Of a stretch of DNA of 64,000 nt, positions 11,640-22,609 are shown piece after piece. Source of the stretch: Prosapia bicincta (lineage: Eukaryota > Arthropoda > Insecta > Hemiptera > Cercopidae); contig JBAIZL010000006.1 of the NCBI GenBank assembly GCA_036971475.1, positions 64,119,398-64,183,397 on the forward strand, given 5' to 3'. How positions within the stretch are numbered: position 1 is the stretch's first letter; each line of letters opens with the position of its first letter. The position numbers and the translations under genes are program-made. The notes beneath the pieces are model-generated. The model worked only from the letters and a program-made list of their open reading frames with translations. It was not told the DNA's origin and searched no databases.

Positions 11640-13120
11640 TAGGACCAATTCAAAAGTCTGAGGGTCCGGCCCTTAGGTAAGCTGACGTAGGAGTGGATAA
11701 AAGTTCGATTGCACCATGTGGACTGAACCAATCAGACAGTGTACTGAGGTACAGAAACCTGGCTGTTCAAAAGGTTCTACTACTCCCGAGTAGTTCTGGA
11801 AAACCCACTAGCAAAACCCATGAACAAAACAGAAATTTCTTTGATCTCAAAACACACAGGCAAATACATAAAAAAAAACAGGTGAGATCTAATGAGCAAA
11901 GTAAAAGACATAAATATAAAGCCCAACCCAACACTTCTCTTAAGTATTGACAAGTCTCTTACAAGTTTTGACATCTGTATTTTATTAAAGTTCACAAAAC
12001 GTCAAATACAGTGCAGGATAATGGCTTTTTATAAAATGAAAGCTACTAGTAACTTGCTAATCAGGACCAATTTGTTTTCATAGAATTTGGCAGGCATTAT
12101 AGAGTCTGCATGTATGCATTTAGTATTAATTCTCAGAAGTTCACTGAACACTCTCTCTCAGGCCATGAGAACTGTCATTTTGTTTTTTCATTGGTTTATG
12201 GTTTTTGTTAGAATTGAGTTTTGTCTAATATTAGAAAACACGTTCAACACAATATCTAGTTTTTATTTCAGAACACAATTCAGTTAAAACTATACACTAA
12301 ATTGCTCTAGCTTACCATGGAAAGATAATTAAAAAATTAAAACCGAAAAAAAATAGGCGTTCTTACTAAAAAGTCCGAGATTAAACATAATACAGAAGCT
12401 ATGTAAAGTCCCGAACATTATTGTCGTGATAATAAATGATTGATGTTCAGTGCATACAGGTATTTAGTCACATGTTTCAGAGTAATAAGCATGTGCACTT
12501 CTCAGAGTACTTTTGTATTGCAGAATGGTGTCATAGTTTACATGGAATAAGCTGTTAATTAACAACATTGTTTGTGCTTGGTCACAATAACCAATTAATA
12601 ACTAAAATGTATTCTATGTATTTCATTTATCGATTAACAACATCAACACTTCTTAAAATCCCAAATAAATCTGTATAGTTAAATGTTTTGCATATTTTTT
12701 CCAAAGTATATAATAATTTATATATTTATATAGTTTATATTATTTGTTTCATCCTGAACTAGAACTACTAGTATATTAAGTACTTGAACCTTTATGAATG
12801 TTAAGTTTCTACATATTGTTATTTATGTGAAAATCTAAAAATATTGTAATTATCTTACATAGTAATTGAGTTTATTTGTCTATAGTAAGAAGTATTATTT
12901 CTAATTTGATTTTTTTAATGTTGAACAATAGGTTTTAATATATTTTTACGATTAAACTAGTCAGATCAGGACAGTTTCTTTATTCTATTTATTATTTATC
13001 ATCTTACAACCTTATTATTAGCTTCATACAAAATAAAATAAATGGAAAATTTCTTGTGGCAAAGCAGCACTTTATGACAAACGTATAAAAGATTACTTAA
13101 TGTGAGAAGTAACGAATTAA
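11640..13120. other. SNX27 intron or flank, no recognised feature
   Basis: The first exon downstream of exon 2 on the minus strand should encode the start of the PX domain; it was not found here by eye. Short open frames (11693-11950, 11780-11995, 12087-12287) lack motifs. Confidence 0.45.
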
Positions 13121-13156
13121 TTATTGAGTTTTTATAATATCGATAAAAAAACTTAC

Positions 13157-13259
13157 TTGCGGTGTAACTGATATAACAGTAAGTGTGAGTACATCACCAC
13201 CAGATTTAATTAGATCTACAACTTGTTTGTGAGTTGCACCTTCTACGCTCACATTGTTC
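13157..13259 (-). CDS. SNX27: Sorting nexin 27, exon 2 (C-terminal half of PDZ domain)
   Basis: Minus-strand exon of 103 nt: one base completing a split codon plus 34 codons, ending in phase 0. The acceptor is TTTTTTTGCAG and the donor GTAAGT. The product contains [17 protein letters not shown], the alpha-B helix and last strand of the SNX27 PDZ domain. The H in ATHKQVV is the usual class-I ligand-contacting histidine. SNX27 couples PDZ-motif cargo to retromer on early endosomes for recycling to the plasma membrane. The exon joins exon 1 (27303-27556) in frame to give RILEVNNVSVEG. The next exon was not found. A mariner relic begins about 37 bp upstream of the acceptor. Confidence 0.95.
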
Positions 13260-13295
13260 CTGCAAAAAAAGACATTAAAATAAAAAATTTTCTTT

Positions 13296-14590
13296 TTTTT
13301 AAAAAAACAAAATATATATGGTGAGGCAGAAAGAACAGACAGTATTCTGAATCGGGTATTAAGAGTGGTCAAGTGTTTGGTAGCCCCTGCCATTTTGTTT
13401 AGTCAAAGTCATGAAACCGTGTACTGCACTACATCGTGAGATTACTTACAACAGTTTTGTGTGTAATAATAAGTCTATCGTTCTAGTTCATTGTGAGTTT
13501 TGTTGCCATTTCAATCTTGCGAGAATGACAGTGTACCCACTCATAACACCATTTTACGTTGGGTTAAAACTTTTCATTTACGAGGAACAGTGATGAGTAA
13601 AACACCGTCAGGGGCTCCTACCTTAGTGCAAACCCCAGAAAATGTGAAAGATTTCAGCAAGCCATACTCCTTAGCCCTGGTCGATCTGCTAGGAGACTTT
13701 CTGCTGAACTGCACCTGAGTAATTGGTCAGTAAGGTGTATTTTGCATTGTAATCTAGGATTTAATCCCTACAAAATGACCATAGTACAAAAATTAAACCC
13801 CAGAAATTATCTCCAGCGGCTACATTTTGCCACTTGATAAACAATATCATTTTCTTTATGTCTTATTAAGCACATTACCATTTGAAAGGTATGGTAAATC
13901 AGCAGAACTGTCGTTATTGCACCAATGAAAATCCGAAAATAATGCATGAGGAACTATTACAAGTCCCAAGGTAACAGCCTGGTGTGCTGGGAGCAGTAGA
14001 GTTGTTATTGGTCCGTACTTTTTCCAAGACGATAACGGAAACAATTTAACTGTAACCTTGGACCGTTATAGCCAGATGATCACTGAATTCATTCTACCTG
14101 AACTAAAAAAAATGCATTGCGTAGTATGCAGCATATTGTACTGCGTAAGTACTGTAGAGTATGGTTTCAGCAGGACGGGGCGACAGCTCACACACCAAGA
14201 ATTTCAATGGAAGCAATTAGGGCTGTTTTTCGTGGTTCCGTGGCATTAATTGGCCTCCTCGTTCCCCAGACCTTTAAATGTGACTACTTTTTGTGGGGTT
14301 ACCTCAATCACATGTATATGACCAAAAACCACATACACTTGAAGAACTGAAGGAAAGAATTCGAGTGGATGTCGTTCAAATTGACAGGGCTGTGTTAGAA
14401 AGAATGGAAGCCAACTTCCGATAGCAGTTTGTGAATTGTATCGCTCAAAACTGCCGTCTTCTGGCAGATGTTGTTTTCAAACATTAATTTTCTAAAATGG
14501 AAACATAATGTTAGATTTATTCTGTAAATAAAAATGTTTTTGATTCACAGGTAACGATATATTGTTGTTTTTTTTTAAACATCCCTCTTT
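13296..14590 (+). pseudogene. Mariner-type transposon relic (DUF4817 / DDE_3 family)
   Basis: In shifting plus-strand frames the segment encodes an N-terminal HTH region (TILRWVKTFHLRGTVMSK, about 13535-13595), a second HTH part with LSNWSVRCILHCNLGFNPYK (about 13710-13770), and the catalytic region with WFQQDGATAHTPRISMEA and DYFLWGYLNHMYM (about 14160-14320). These match the insect transposase family with WFQQDGATAHTARxSM and DFYLWGYLKDxVY. Several frameshifts and stops make it dead. Similar A/T-rich ends (TTTAAAAAAAC, AATATAT) at 13296-13325 and, inverted, at 14555-14590 probably mark the termini. It lies in SNX27 intron 1, antisense to the gene. Confidence 0.8.
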
Positions 14591-15640
14591 TCTGCCTAAA
14601 CTTATATAACATGATCATCATTTAAATAAATAAAACCTCTATGCCACAAAGAACTTCCAATTATCTGTAGATATTTTTTTTACCTATATAGATAGTTATA
14701 AACCTATATCTCAGTTGTTTGTTCATATAATTAAGTGAAACTTTGGAATAAAATGCATTGTTATGCGTACAAAGACAATATGCTTGTATTTAGGAGCTGT
14801 TTAGTTTTGTATACTCTATGTAAAATGGAAACAGAAAAGTTTGGAAATTTTTTTTTGGAAAGTAATATTTTTCTCACAAAATTCTTTTTTAGATGTTTAC
14901 TATAATTCTAGGTAAGTGTATGTTATGGTAGAGTCTCAGAGAACTACATTAAAAAAATAATCATGAAAATTTGGTGTAATTTTTGTCAAAGGACTACATT
15001 TTCAACAAATCATGGCCAAAACTGGGAGAGATACCCTAGCGCCAGACGCCAGGACTCAGGCAGATACTTATGCAAAAAGTCCCAGTTTAAAGGATTAAAT
15101 ACCTTCTTTAAAATAATTTTTAATTTAGAAAAAAATGTAAACATAAATATAGCTAATCTTTTATAACAATACACTATTTGTAAAGCTAAATGGGTAAACA
15201 ACAAAATAATTATTTAATTTTAATCGCACTTAACTATGATTTTAAGTGAGGACATTTCTAACATCAGAAATAACTGCTATTTTAAGCAAGTTTTTATATA
15301 TTTTTAAAGTTTACCTGGTATAAAAATCATCCATATTTTGATATAATGTGTTTGTAATTTTATATAGACCTTATGTTTATACATTTTCTGAATCATATGT
15401 AAAATACTTATTTACATCTATATGGTTTGCTTTATAAAACAGTTCTAAAACAAATAAATAAATATAGAATGCATAAACATTATGTGCTATACATAATTTT
15501 AATCTAGTTTACAATTCTTGTACAAATTCTTAACTTGATTACGATTGAAAGTTTAACTTTTCAAAATATAAGATATATTTTATTTTAAAACAAAAGCTAT
15601 TTTTCCCTAGTGTCTATAGTAGCACTTCTTTATGTTAAAT
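14591..15640. other. SNX27 intron 1, no recognised feature
   Basis: AT-rich. A GC-richer island at 15020-15085 gives short open frames on both strands without any family motif. Confidence 0.45.
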
Positions 15641-15647
15641 GAGGGCA

Positions 15648-15805
15648 GCTGTTTCAAAATATCTCTTTATCAACAAGTTGTGGTTTGAGTTGATAAAGTC
15701 ATGAGCAAAAATCTTATTTTTAAAGGGAGATGGTCGCTTGAAAAATATCAAACCACAACTTGTTGATAAAAAAACCTATCTCTTGAAATAGTTGTCTTAA
15801 TTTAA
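15648..15805. repeat. Inverted repeat beside the 46-bp minisatellite
   Basis: Left arm TTTATCAACAAGTTGTGGTTTGA and right arm CAAACCACAACTTGTTGATAAA are reverse complements. The outer parts (TGTTTCAAAATATCTC and GATCTCTTGAAATAG-like) are also related. The spacer is about 60 bp. A MITE or the head of a larger element that includes the minisatellite is possible. Confidence 0.75.
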
Positions 15806-15813
15806 TATCATAA

Positions 15814-16966
15814 GTGTTACTATAGGCGAGTTTTCACAAATTCATGTCAATGTGTATAAGTGTTACTATAGGCGAGTTTTCACATATTCATGTCAATGTG
15901 TATAAGTGTTACTATAGGCGAGTTTTCACATATTCATGTCAATGTGTATAAGTGTTACTATAGGCGAGTTTTCACATATTCATGTCAATGTGTATAAGTG
16001 TTACTATAGGCGAGTTTTCACATATTCATGTCAATGTGTATAAGTGTTACTATAGGCGAGTTTTCACATATTCTTGTCAATGTGTATAAGTGTTACTATA
16101 GGCGAGTTTTCACATATTCATGTCAATGTGTATAAGTGTTACTATAGGCGAGTTTTCACATATTCATGTCAATGTGTATAAGTGTTACTATAGGCGAGTT
16201 TTCACATATTCATGTCAATGTGTATAAGTGTTACTATAGGCGAGTTTTCACATATTCATGTCAATGTGTATAAGTGTTACTATAGGCGAGTTTTCACATA
16301 TTCATGTCAATGTGTATAAGTGTTACTATAGGCGAGTTTTCACATATTCATGTCAATGTGTATAAGTGTTACTATAGGCGAGTTTTCACATATTCATGTC
16401 AATGTGTATAAGTGTTACTATAGGCGAGTTTTCACATATTCATGTCAATGTGTATAAGTGTTACTATAGGCGAGTTTTCACATATTCATGTCAATGTGTA
16501 TAAGTGTTACTATAGGCGAGTTTTCACATATTCATGTCAATGTGTATAAGTGTTACTATAGGCGAGTTTTCACATATTCATGTCAATGTGTATAAGTGTT
16601 ACTATAGGCGAGTTTTCACATATTCATGTCAATGTGTATAAGTGTTACTATAGGCGAGTTTTCACATATTCATGTCAATGTGTATAAGTGTTACTATAGG
16701 CGAGTTTTCACATATTCATGTCAATGTGTATAAGTGTTACTATAGGCGAGTTTTCACATATTCATGTCAATGTGTATAAGTGTTACTATAGGCGAGTTTT
16801 CACATATTCATGTCAATGTGTATAAGTGTTACTATAGGCGAGTTTTCACATATTCATGTCAATGTGTATAAGTGTTACTATAGGCGAGTTTTCACATATT
16901 CATGTCAATGTGTATAAGTGTTACTATAGGCGAGTTTTCACATATTCATGTCAATGTGTATAAGTG
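15814..16966 (+). repeat. 46-bp minisatellite, 25 copies
   Basis: GTGTTACTATAGGCG recurs every 46 bp from 15814 to 16914. Copies are almost identical; only the first unit (CACAAATTC) and one unit near 16070 (ATTCTTGTC) differ clearly. It shows near-perfect homogenisation within SNX27 intron 1. No unique spacers are present, so it is not CRISPR. Confidence 0.98.
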
Positions 16967-18530
16967 TATGTATAATTGAGAATGGGAACAAATAATATTC
17001 TACTGATTTACTAGTAGTAAAAGTTCATTGCATTACAGTTTGATTATGTCCTTTTTATAATAAATTATTTTTACTTTACTCAGAGCTTATATCCAATACT
17101 TTAATTTCAAAATCTGACTGATTATTGTTACTTAGAAATTCCTATGCCGCTACTTTGTAACATTTTATATCGTATATTACTCTCACTTTTCTTGAAGTGC
17201 TTTAGATTTAAAATTGAAGTTTCTCTAAAAAAATGGTTGTCATTCTATTACATTAACATGAAACCATGATTTTTTTTTTTTTGAGCACAGAATAACTTTT
17301 AATAACAGCACAAATTACAGCTGCAAAATAACAGCAAGAATAAAAAGCACAAAGCATCCATATTCTAATAAAAAAAAGTTATCTTTCAGTATCAAAATTA
17401 TCTAACAAACGTTTCATATAATAAAGTAATGTAAACACAATGGATAATATAAAGAATATCTTTTTAAGTTAATTAAAATGTAGTCACTAGTATAATGAAT
17501 CTAATAGACATACCATATTTGTTACTTACAAAATAAAAATCCAATATGCATGACACAATGACCCCTCCCCGAGTCAAATGTTTTTCAATTGTTACAAATA
17601 TTTGAATTAATTGCAACTGCCATGCACTAGTTACAACAGTTTCGATTTTACAATCACAGCAAATACAAAGACAAGTATTAGAATCTTCTAATGATTTAAG
17701 ACAACTAAACACTAACTTTCTAGAAGCTGTAGCCTAGTTTAATATATGGAAATGAATTAAAATAGTCATATCAGGCAACATATCAATGTATTATCAACCA
17801 GTAAGCCTATCATTCATTATTATCCCCAAAGGTGATAAATGAAGTTTAAATTTTACTCGCTTCATAAAATGGAAATATTTAATTTAACCGCATTTAGTAA
17901 AACATCAGGATTTAATCCCAAATTGTTACTCTAAAAATATGTCTTTATAAAAAAATATTTTTTGTCTTGTAAAAATTATACTCAAAGCAGTAGTTTATAA
18001 TCCAATTAAAAAAAAAAAAACTAAGAAGATAGTAGACGATTTACAGTTCTAGAAGCAAAATGCAAAAAATGTTTAGTTTTTGTTTCATTTATGGTCAGAA
18101 CAAGTTTTATCATCCAATATAACAATGTCAAACTAAAGAAAATAATGGAAAAAGATTTTGTTTAAATTTTTTTCACAAAACCAGATACTTATAAGGTAAA
18201 CAACTGCATTGTAATGTGGAGGTTTAAAATTACATTTACATCTTTTATACTAAACATGAAATTCATACAACATTTCATACAGATTATCCTGTAAAATTTT
18301 CAGATTTTAAACTTAGTTCCAACAAATACACAAGGTCTCAACATTTTGATTTTTTCTTATAAATTCAGTACAATTAGATAACACACTATAAAAAAATATT
18401 AATCCTGCAATATATTTCTGCTTATGTTAATATGCCTTCAAAAATTGAAAATTTGTCAAACATTCAGATGGATTTTTTTACTATTTTAGAACAATTTCAC
18501 ATTGTAAAACACTTCACAATTTCATAAAAA
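16967..18530. other. SNX27 intron 1, no recognised feature
   Basis: AT-rich. The minus-strand open frame at 17473-17712 (79 codons, Cys-rich start) has no recognisable domain. Confidence 0.45.
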
Positions 18531-18533
18531 CGT

Positions 18534-18927
18534 GATACAGTGGTTTGAACAAACAACTGAACAATACTAAACCGTTCTATACCCAACGCTCGAGACCTTA
18601 ACTGAAGGGTGACTCATGTAGCATTAGCGCGGAGAAAGGGTTTCTTGGAAACCAAATGCGCACTTCCCCACTCCGCTACACCTATCCCTAAAAGAAGAGT
18701 AGAGAGAAAATGAGACCTTGACTTCTTTTCCTATCAGTTCAAAAGTTTTGCCTATCCAACACCCATTTTCAGGCGAATAAAGAGCGTATTATCCAACAAA
18801 ACAGAGAGTCTTACAGAGTAGATTTTATTTGCATTTGCATAGGAAAATTCAAGGGACTGACGAAAAAGAGCGTATTATGCGGGAAAGCGTATTAAACGAG
18901 AGTGCCTTAACGAAGTTTTACTGTATT
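18534..18927. mobile_element. Possible pogo-like terminal fragment
   Basis: The right end reads, inwards, TACAGTAAAACTTCGTTAAGGC, resembling pogo-family ends. GCGTATTA occurs three times inside (AGAGCGTATTATCC, AGAGCGTATTATGC, AAGCGTATTAAACG). A possible left end is TACAGTGGTTTGAAC at 18536. No transposase was recognised. Confidence 0.4.
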
Positions 18928-19199
18928 AACTTACTTTCTGGTGCGTTTTGTAACCGTCATTTCATTGATGAAGCCTAACCTGCTAATCACAGCATCAGAA
19001 GATAGCAGTTTATGTTAATGAAACAATGATTTTGAAACATGTCAGTAAGTGTGTTAATAGGTTTCACTTCGTACATGTTACTAAAAATACATTCCAAGCA
19101 AGAATAAAGTGATTTTAAAAATGTCGAAAACCATAAATAGTGGTTCACAATTGAAAAAAATCTACACCTTAGATTTGTTCCTTTCCCAAATGTTACTGA

Positions 19200-19302
19200 A
19201 CAACAGCCTACATTCTATACAAGAATAAAGTTATAATAGCCTCCATTCTAAACAAGAATACAGTTATAATAGCCTTTGTTCTAAACAAGAATAAAGTTAC
19301 TT
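19200..19302 (+). repeat. Short tandem repeat, three ~38-bp copies
   Basis: Three consecutive diverged copies of a unit like GCCTNCATTCTAAACAAGAATA followed by AAGTTATAATA. Confidence 0.8.
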
Positions 19303-19429
19303 GTTGTATACTTATTTAAACTTACTTGTATGCTTACTTAAAATTATAGTTATTGATATCAGTTGGTAAAAACCACTACTTACTAATATTTTTCAGTAGA
19401 AGCGGTTCACATTATGTTGGTACAATGTT

Positions 19430-20220
19430 CAATGAGTCTAGACAACACTAGTTGTATTATTGTGTTGAGTCTTTGGGGTTTTGGAGTTCTGTGATGAGTC
19501 ATTATTTATAGAATGAGTGATTGTTAATTATGTGTTTGAATATAGTGAGCCTGCGTTGTTGTTTAAAATGTGGATTTTTAAATATTTTCTTTGTGTGTTT
19601 AAATATTTTCTTTGTGCATAGTTTATTGGTTTTCTGATGAAATTTAGAACTTTTAGATTTGTGTCAATGTAAGTGTATGTGAGTTGCATGTGCTATATAT
19701 GCAAAATTTGATTTGGGTTGTGTGTTTTTGTCTTTTGTGTTCCTTGTATCCCTTGATGAAATTTCTCTATTTGACCTATGTAGAAGCTAGATCAATTGAA
19801 ACTATTACATTTAATCTTGTATACTCCAGCCCTGTCGTGTTTGGCCCGGAGTTTTTTTTTGGATGTCAGATATTTTAAAGATATATTGTATTTGAGTTTT
19901 CAGAATGAAGATGTTTTTGTAGAGTTACCGTGTATGTTAATGTTATATTTTTTGTGTATCATAGTTATTTTTTGTTGTGTATTGCGTTTGTTGAATACTG
20001 TTACCAGAGTGTATTTGTATGCGTTTCTATGATCTATTTTATCGGTTGAGTTCATTTATTCTGTCTTTGTTGTTCATGGGTATGCAGATTAGTCTGTGTA
20101 TGGCAGAGTGTTTGGAAATGTTATGTTTAACTAGATGTCTGTGGTGGTGGGCTTACTATATACTGTATTTTAAATCTGTTGTTTCGAAATTGAGTAGTAC
20201 AATTTGTGAAATATTACTTC
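19430..20220 (-). pseudogene. Degraded PLE reverse-transcriptase/linker fragment
   Basis: Minus-strand reading across frames yields pieces such as YSKPTTTDI, LNITFPNTLPYTD, MNSTD and AYKYTLVTVFNKR. These resemble the region after the RT fingers/palm in Penelope-like ORFs (FRKPTxTDxxxNxxSxHP, then RAxxHRMLxLPL). Stops are frequent. It adjoins the PLE terminal palindrome at 20214-20475. The apparent plus-strand frames here (19684-20357) are antisense shadows. Confidence 0.45.
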
Positions 20221-20475
20221 TTCGTGAAAAAATTACAATATATATATATCACTTTTACTATATGTACTTAAACAAGAATCTTACTTGGTATTTATACGAG
20301 TTAACTTTCAAAGATTGGTCGAATCTCCATCATCGGGCATTACTGGCCGGGGGTTGAGTCTACTACAACCCCCGGCCAGTGATTCCCGATGATGGAGATA
20401 CGACCAATCTTTGAAAGTTAACTCGCATAAATACCAAGTAAGATTCTTGTTTAAGTACATACAGTGAAAGTGATA
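20214..20475. mobile_element. Palindromic PLE terminal pair, family G
   Basis: Arms of about 125 bp are reverse complements around a centre at about 20352 (GGTTGAGTCTACTACAACC flanked by CCCCCGGCCAGT). Outer landmarks are ACTTAAACAAGAATCTTACTTGGTAT and its inverse. A related but more degraded palindrome is at 53790-53990. TA tracts lie on both sides (20237-20250 and 20508-20553). Confidence 0.85.
20294..20340 (-). ncRNA. Hammerhead-like motif, family G
   Basis: Minus strand: stem I ATGC/GTAT (one wobble); core CCGATGA (canonical CTGANGA with U4 to C); one extra T; stem II GGAGAT/ATCTTT (two G-U pairs); GAA; self-complementary stem III AGTTAACT; C at the expected cleavage position. The order matches type I hammerheads known from Penelope-like retroelements. 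The U4C change probably reduces activity. Confidence 0.55.
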
Positions 20476-20503
20476 AGTGAATACAAGAAAACAGTGTTAC
20501 AAA

Positions 20504-20507
<4 letters not shown>

Positions 20508-20553
<46 letters not shown>
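20508..20553. repeat. (TA)n microsatellite
   Basis: About 46 bp of TA between two PLE palindromes. Confidence 0.97.
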
Positions 20554-20555
<2 letters not shown>

Positions 20556-20569
20556 TGATATTTACGTTA

Positions 20570-20795
20570 TCCTTTGTTTTTCCGTTGCATTGACTTTATG
20601 AAGTTAATATATTACTATTGTAAGTAATTTTATCCACCATTAAGTGCAATGATTTTACCTTGTGTGATGAGGCAGTAAATTACTTTACTCTAGAGTGATT
20701 CAACAATGGTCAAGTGACCGAAAGGTGCCTCATCACACAAGGTAAAATCATTGCACTTAATGGTGGCTAAAATTACTTACAATAGTAATATATTA

Positions 20796-20800
<5 letters not shown>
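20570..20800. mobile_element. Palindromic PLE terminal pair, family B
   Basis: The arms start at AAGTTAATATATTAC (left) and end with its inverse (right). Both arms carry unit-specific variants such as CAATGATTTT and TGTGTGATG that other family B units lack. The centre (TAAATTACTTTACTC) replaces most of the left hammerhead-like motif. Confidence 0.85.
20695..20736 (+). ncRNA. Hammerhead-like motif, family B variant
   Basis: Stem I GTGAT/ATCAC; core TCAACAA; one extra T; stem II GGTC/GACC with loop AAGT; GAA; stem III AGG/CCT with loop TG; C at position 17. The conserved G5 is changed to A, so this copy is probably inactive. Confidence 0.5.

Positions 20801-20850
<50 letters not shown>
20800..20850. 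repeat. (TA)n microsatellite
   Basis: About 51 bp of TA between PLE palindromes of families B and I. Confidence 0.97.
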
Positions 20851-20854
<4 letters not shown>

Positions 20855-20901
20855 AATTAAAAATATTTCAAAAACAAGAATACTTTTAATGAATATATTT
20901 A

Positions 20902-20945
20902 TTCAAAGCTTTTCTCCGATAAAATAGTACCAGCATCTTCAGGAA
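20902..20945 (-). ncRNA. Hammerhead-like motif, family I, left arm
   Basis: Mirror copy of the 21051 motif: core CTGAAGA, stem II GCTGGTA/TATCGGA (last pair broken), GAA, AAGCTT, T. Confidence 0.55.
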
Positions 20946-21050
20946 AATAATTATGTCATAAAATATTTTTACAAAATTAAATCATATGTGCTAACCATAA
21001 GGTGGCACATATGATTTAATTTTGTAAAAATATTTTATTAGATAATTATT

Positions 21051-21094
21051 TTCCTGAAGATGCTGGTACTATTTTATCGGCGAAAAGCTTTGAA
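21051..21094 (+). ncRNA. Hammerhead-like motif, family I, right arm
   Basis: Stem I TTC/GAA; canonical core CTGAAGA at 21054-21060; one extra T; stem II GCTGGTA/TATCGGC (7 pairs, two wobbles); GAA; self-complementary stem III AAGCTT; T at position 17. Stem II covaries with the 63828 copy (GTTGGTA/TACCAAC). Confidence 0.65.
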
Positions 21095-21179
21095 TAAATA
21101 TATTCATTAAAAGTATTCTTGTTTTTGAAATATTTTTAATTTATTAACTATATTACAAGAAAACGTATCACCATATTTA

Positions 21180-21181
<2 letters not shown>

Positions 21182-21244
<63 letters not shown>
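21182..21244. repeat. (TA)n microsatellite
   Basis: About 63 bp of pure TA after the family I palindrome. Confidence 0.98.
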
Positions 21245-21248
<4 letters not shown>

Positions 21249-22600
21249 GATGTTCAAAAGTATTACAAATTTATAATTGTCTTGATTTCACTGATTAAAC
21301 CACAAAGTAATTATTTAAAGAACTAAGTGAAAAATTGTTTAATTTAACTATGCTGAGCTGTTTAAAAACCGTCATTTCGAGTAGTTAGTACTACTAAAAG
21401 TGCCAGCAAAATAAATTGATAGTTTTCACTTCGTTTCATAAACAATTACTTATGATATTCTAATTACTTTATAGGCATATGAATTCCCATGAAAATAGTT
21501 GTATGAAATCAAGTTTATCACTGCTGCTATATTGAAAATACTAGAAGCTGTACAGTAATATATAATTATTTAACAAAGAATAACAGAGATCTGTTAATGC
21601 AATTAGTTTAGTCATAATGCATTTTCTCATTATTGAAACATAATTGATAGTTTCTGATATTTAAAATAAGTTCATTCTTTCTTGGAATGTGTGTTTAAAA
21701 AACACTTTACTGGAAAGAAAACTTTCAATTACATTTCTTTATGTTAGTCAGTTTTTAGTTGAGTTTGTAACTTCTTGGTAATTATACCTTCTGATAATAA
21801 TGGTAATAAAATTGCACATAAGGGTTTAATCAAGATAAGTTTGTTAGTTGGTTATTTATTATAAAACATTTTAAATTTAGAAACAGATTATATCTTGTTC
21901 TGTGATATTGGATGTTTAGTTAATTGTAATATCCTCACTGTAAGTTACTACTTTTAGTAATACCAAAAGTATTAATTTATATAAAAAAACCTCAAGATCT
22001 TTAACACAAAAACTGCAAAGTCACGTTGTTCGTTGTATTTTATTTTCAGCACATGCAAAAACGAAAAAAATTTAATTTAATGAAATTGTTACCACTACCA
22101 GCACCTTATTTTTAATTATATTGCACATTTTGTTATAACAGTCTGTTATAGATTACCAAGTGTATTTACATTTAATATTTTGTCCAAAACCAGTACAAAG
22201 AAAAACTTGTCCAAATACTATTCAACTTCGAATTTGTTTTCTTTTCACTTATGTTGCTAAATATACAGTCTAGCAAGAAACAATTGCTTTTAGGTGTTCT
22301 AATTAATAACTACTGATTAAAAGTTCTATAAATTATCTTCTTGGTAAAATAACCTTACTTACAAACAATATTTTATCAATTAATTCATTAGGAATAACTA
22401 CACTATCTTATGCTATATTACTATATTATCTCTATTAACTACAGGATATTTGGTTATTAGAAAATAAACAAAATAAAGTTTGTAGTAATACTTGACAAAA
22501 TAAGCTTTTACTCTGAATCTTGCTTTCATATATGTTACTCAAAATATATTCTAAACAAGGGATTTTACTATAATTAAAAAATACTTAACTAAGTAAATAC
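21245..22600. other. SNX27 intron 1, no recognised feature
   Basis: AT-rich sequence with no coding motif or repeat recognised. Confidence 0.5.
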
Positions 22601-22609
22601 ATAGGGCTT

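Larger units (their letters stand above)
20855..21140. mobile_element. Palindromic PLE terminal pair, family I
   Basis: Two arms of about 125 bp (AAGAATACTTTTAATGAATA and its inverse at the outer edges) meet around CTAACCATAAGGTGG at about 20995. Each arm contains a hammerhead-like motif (20902-20945 minus and 21051-21094 plus). The family is the same as at 63780-63915. Confidence 0.85.

Noticed and set aside
15010..15204. Possible exon around the GC-richer patch at 15020-15085
   Set aside because: Neither strand gives a recognised motif, and splice sites do not fit the SNX27 phase.
15814..16966. CRISPR-like appearance of the 46-bp array
   Set aside because: The units are identical end to end with no unique spacers, and the context is an animal intron; it is a minisatellite.
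20019..20357. 112-codon plus-strand frame
   Set aside because: Antisense to a degraded PLE ORF and running into the left arm of the family G palindrome.
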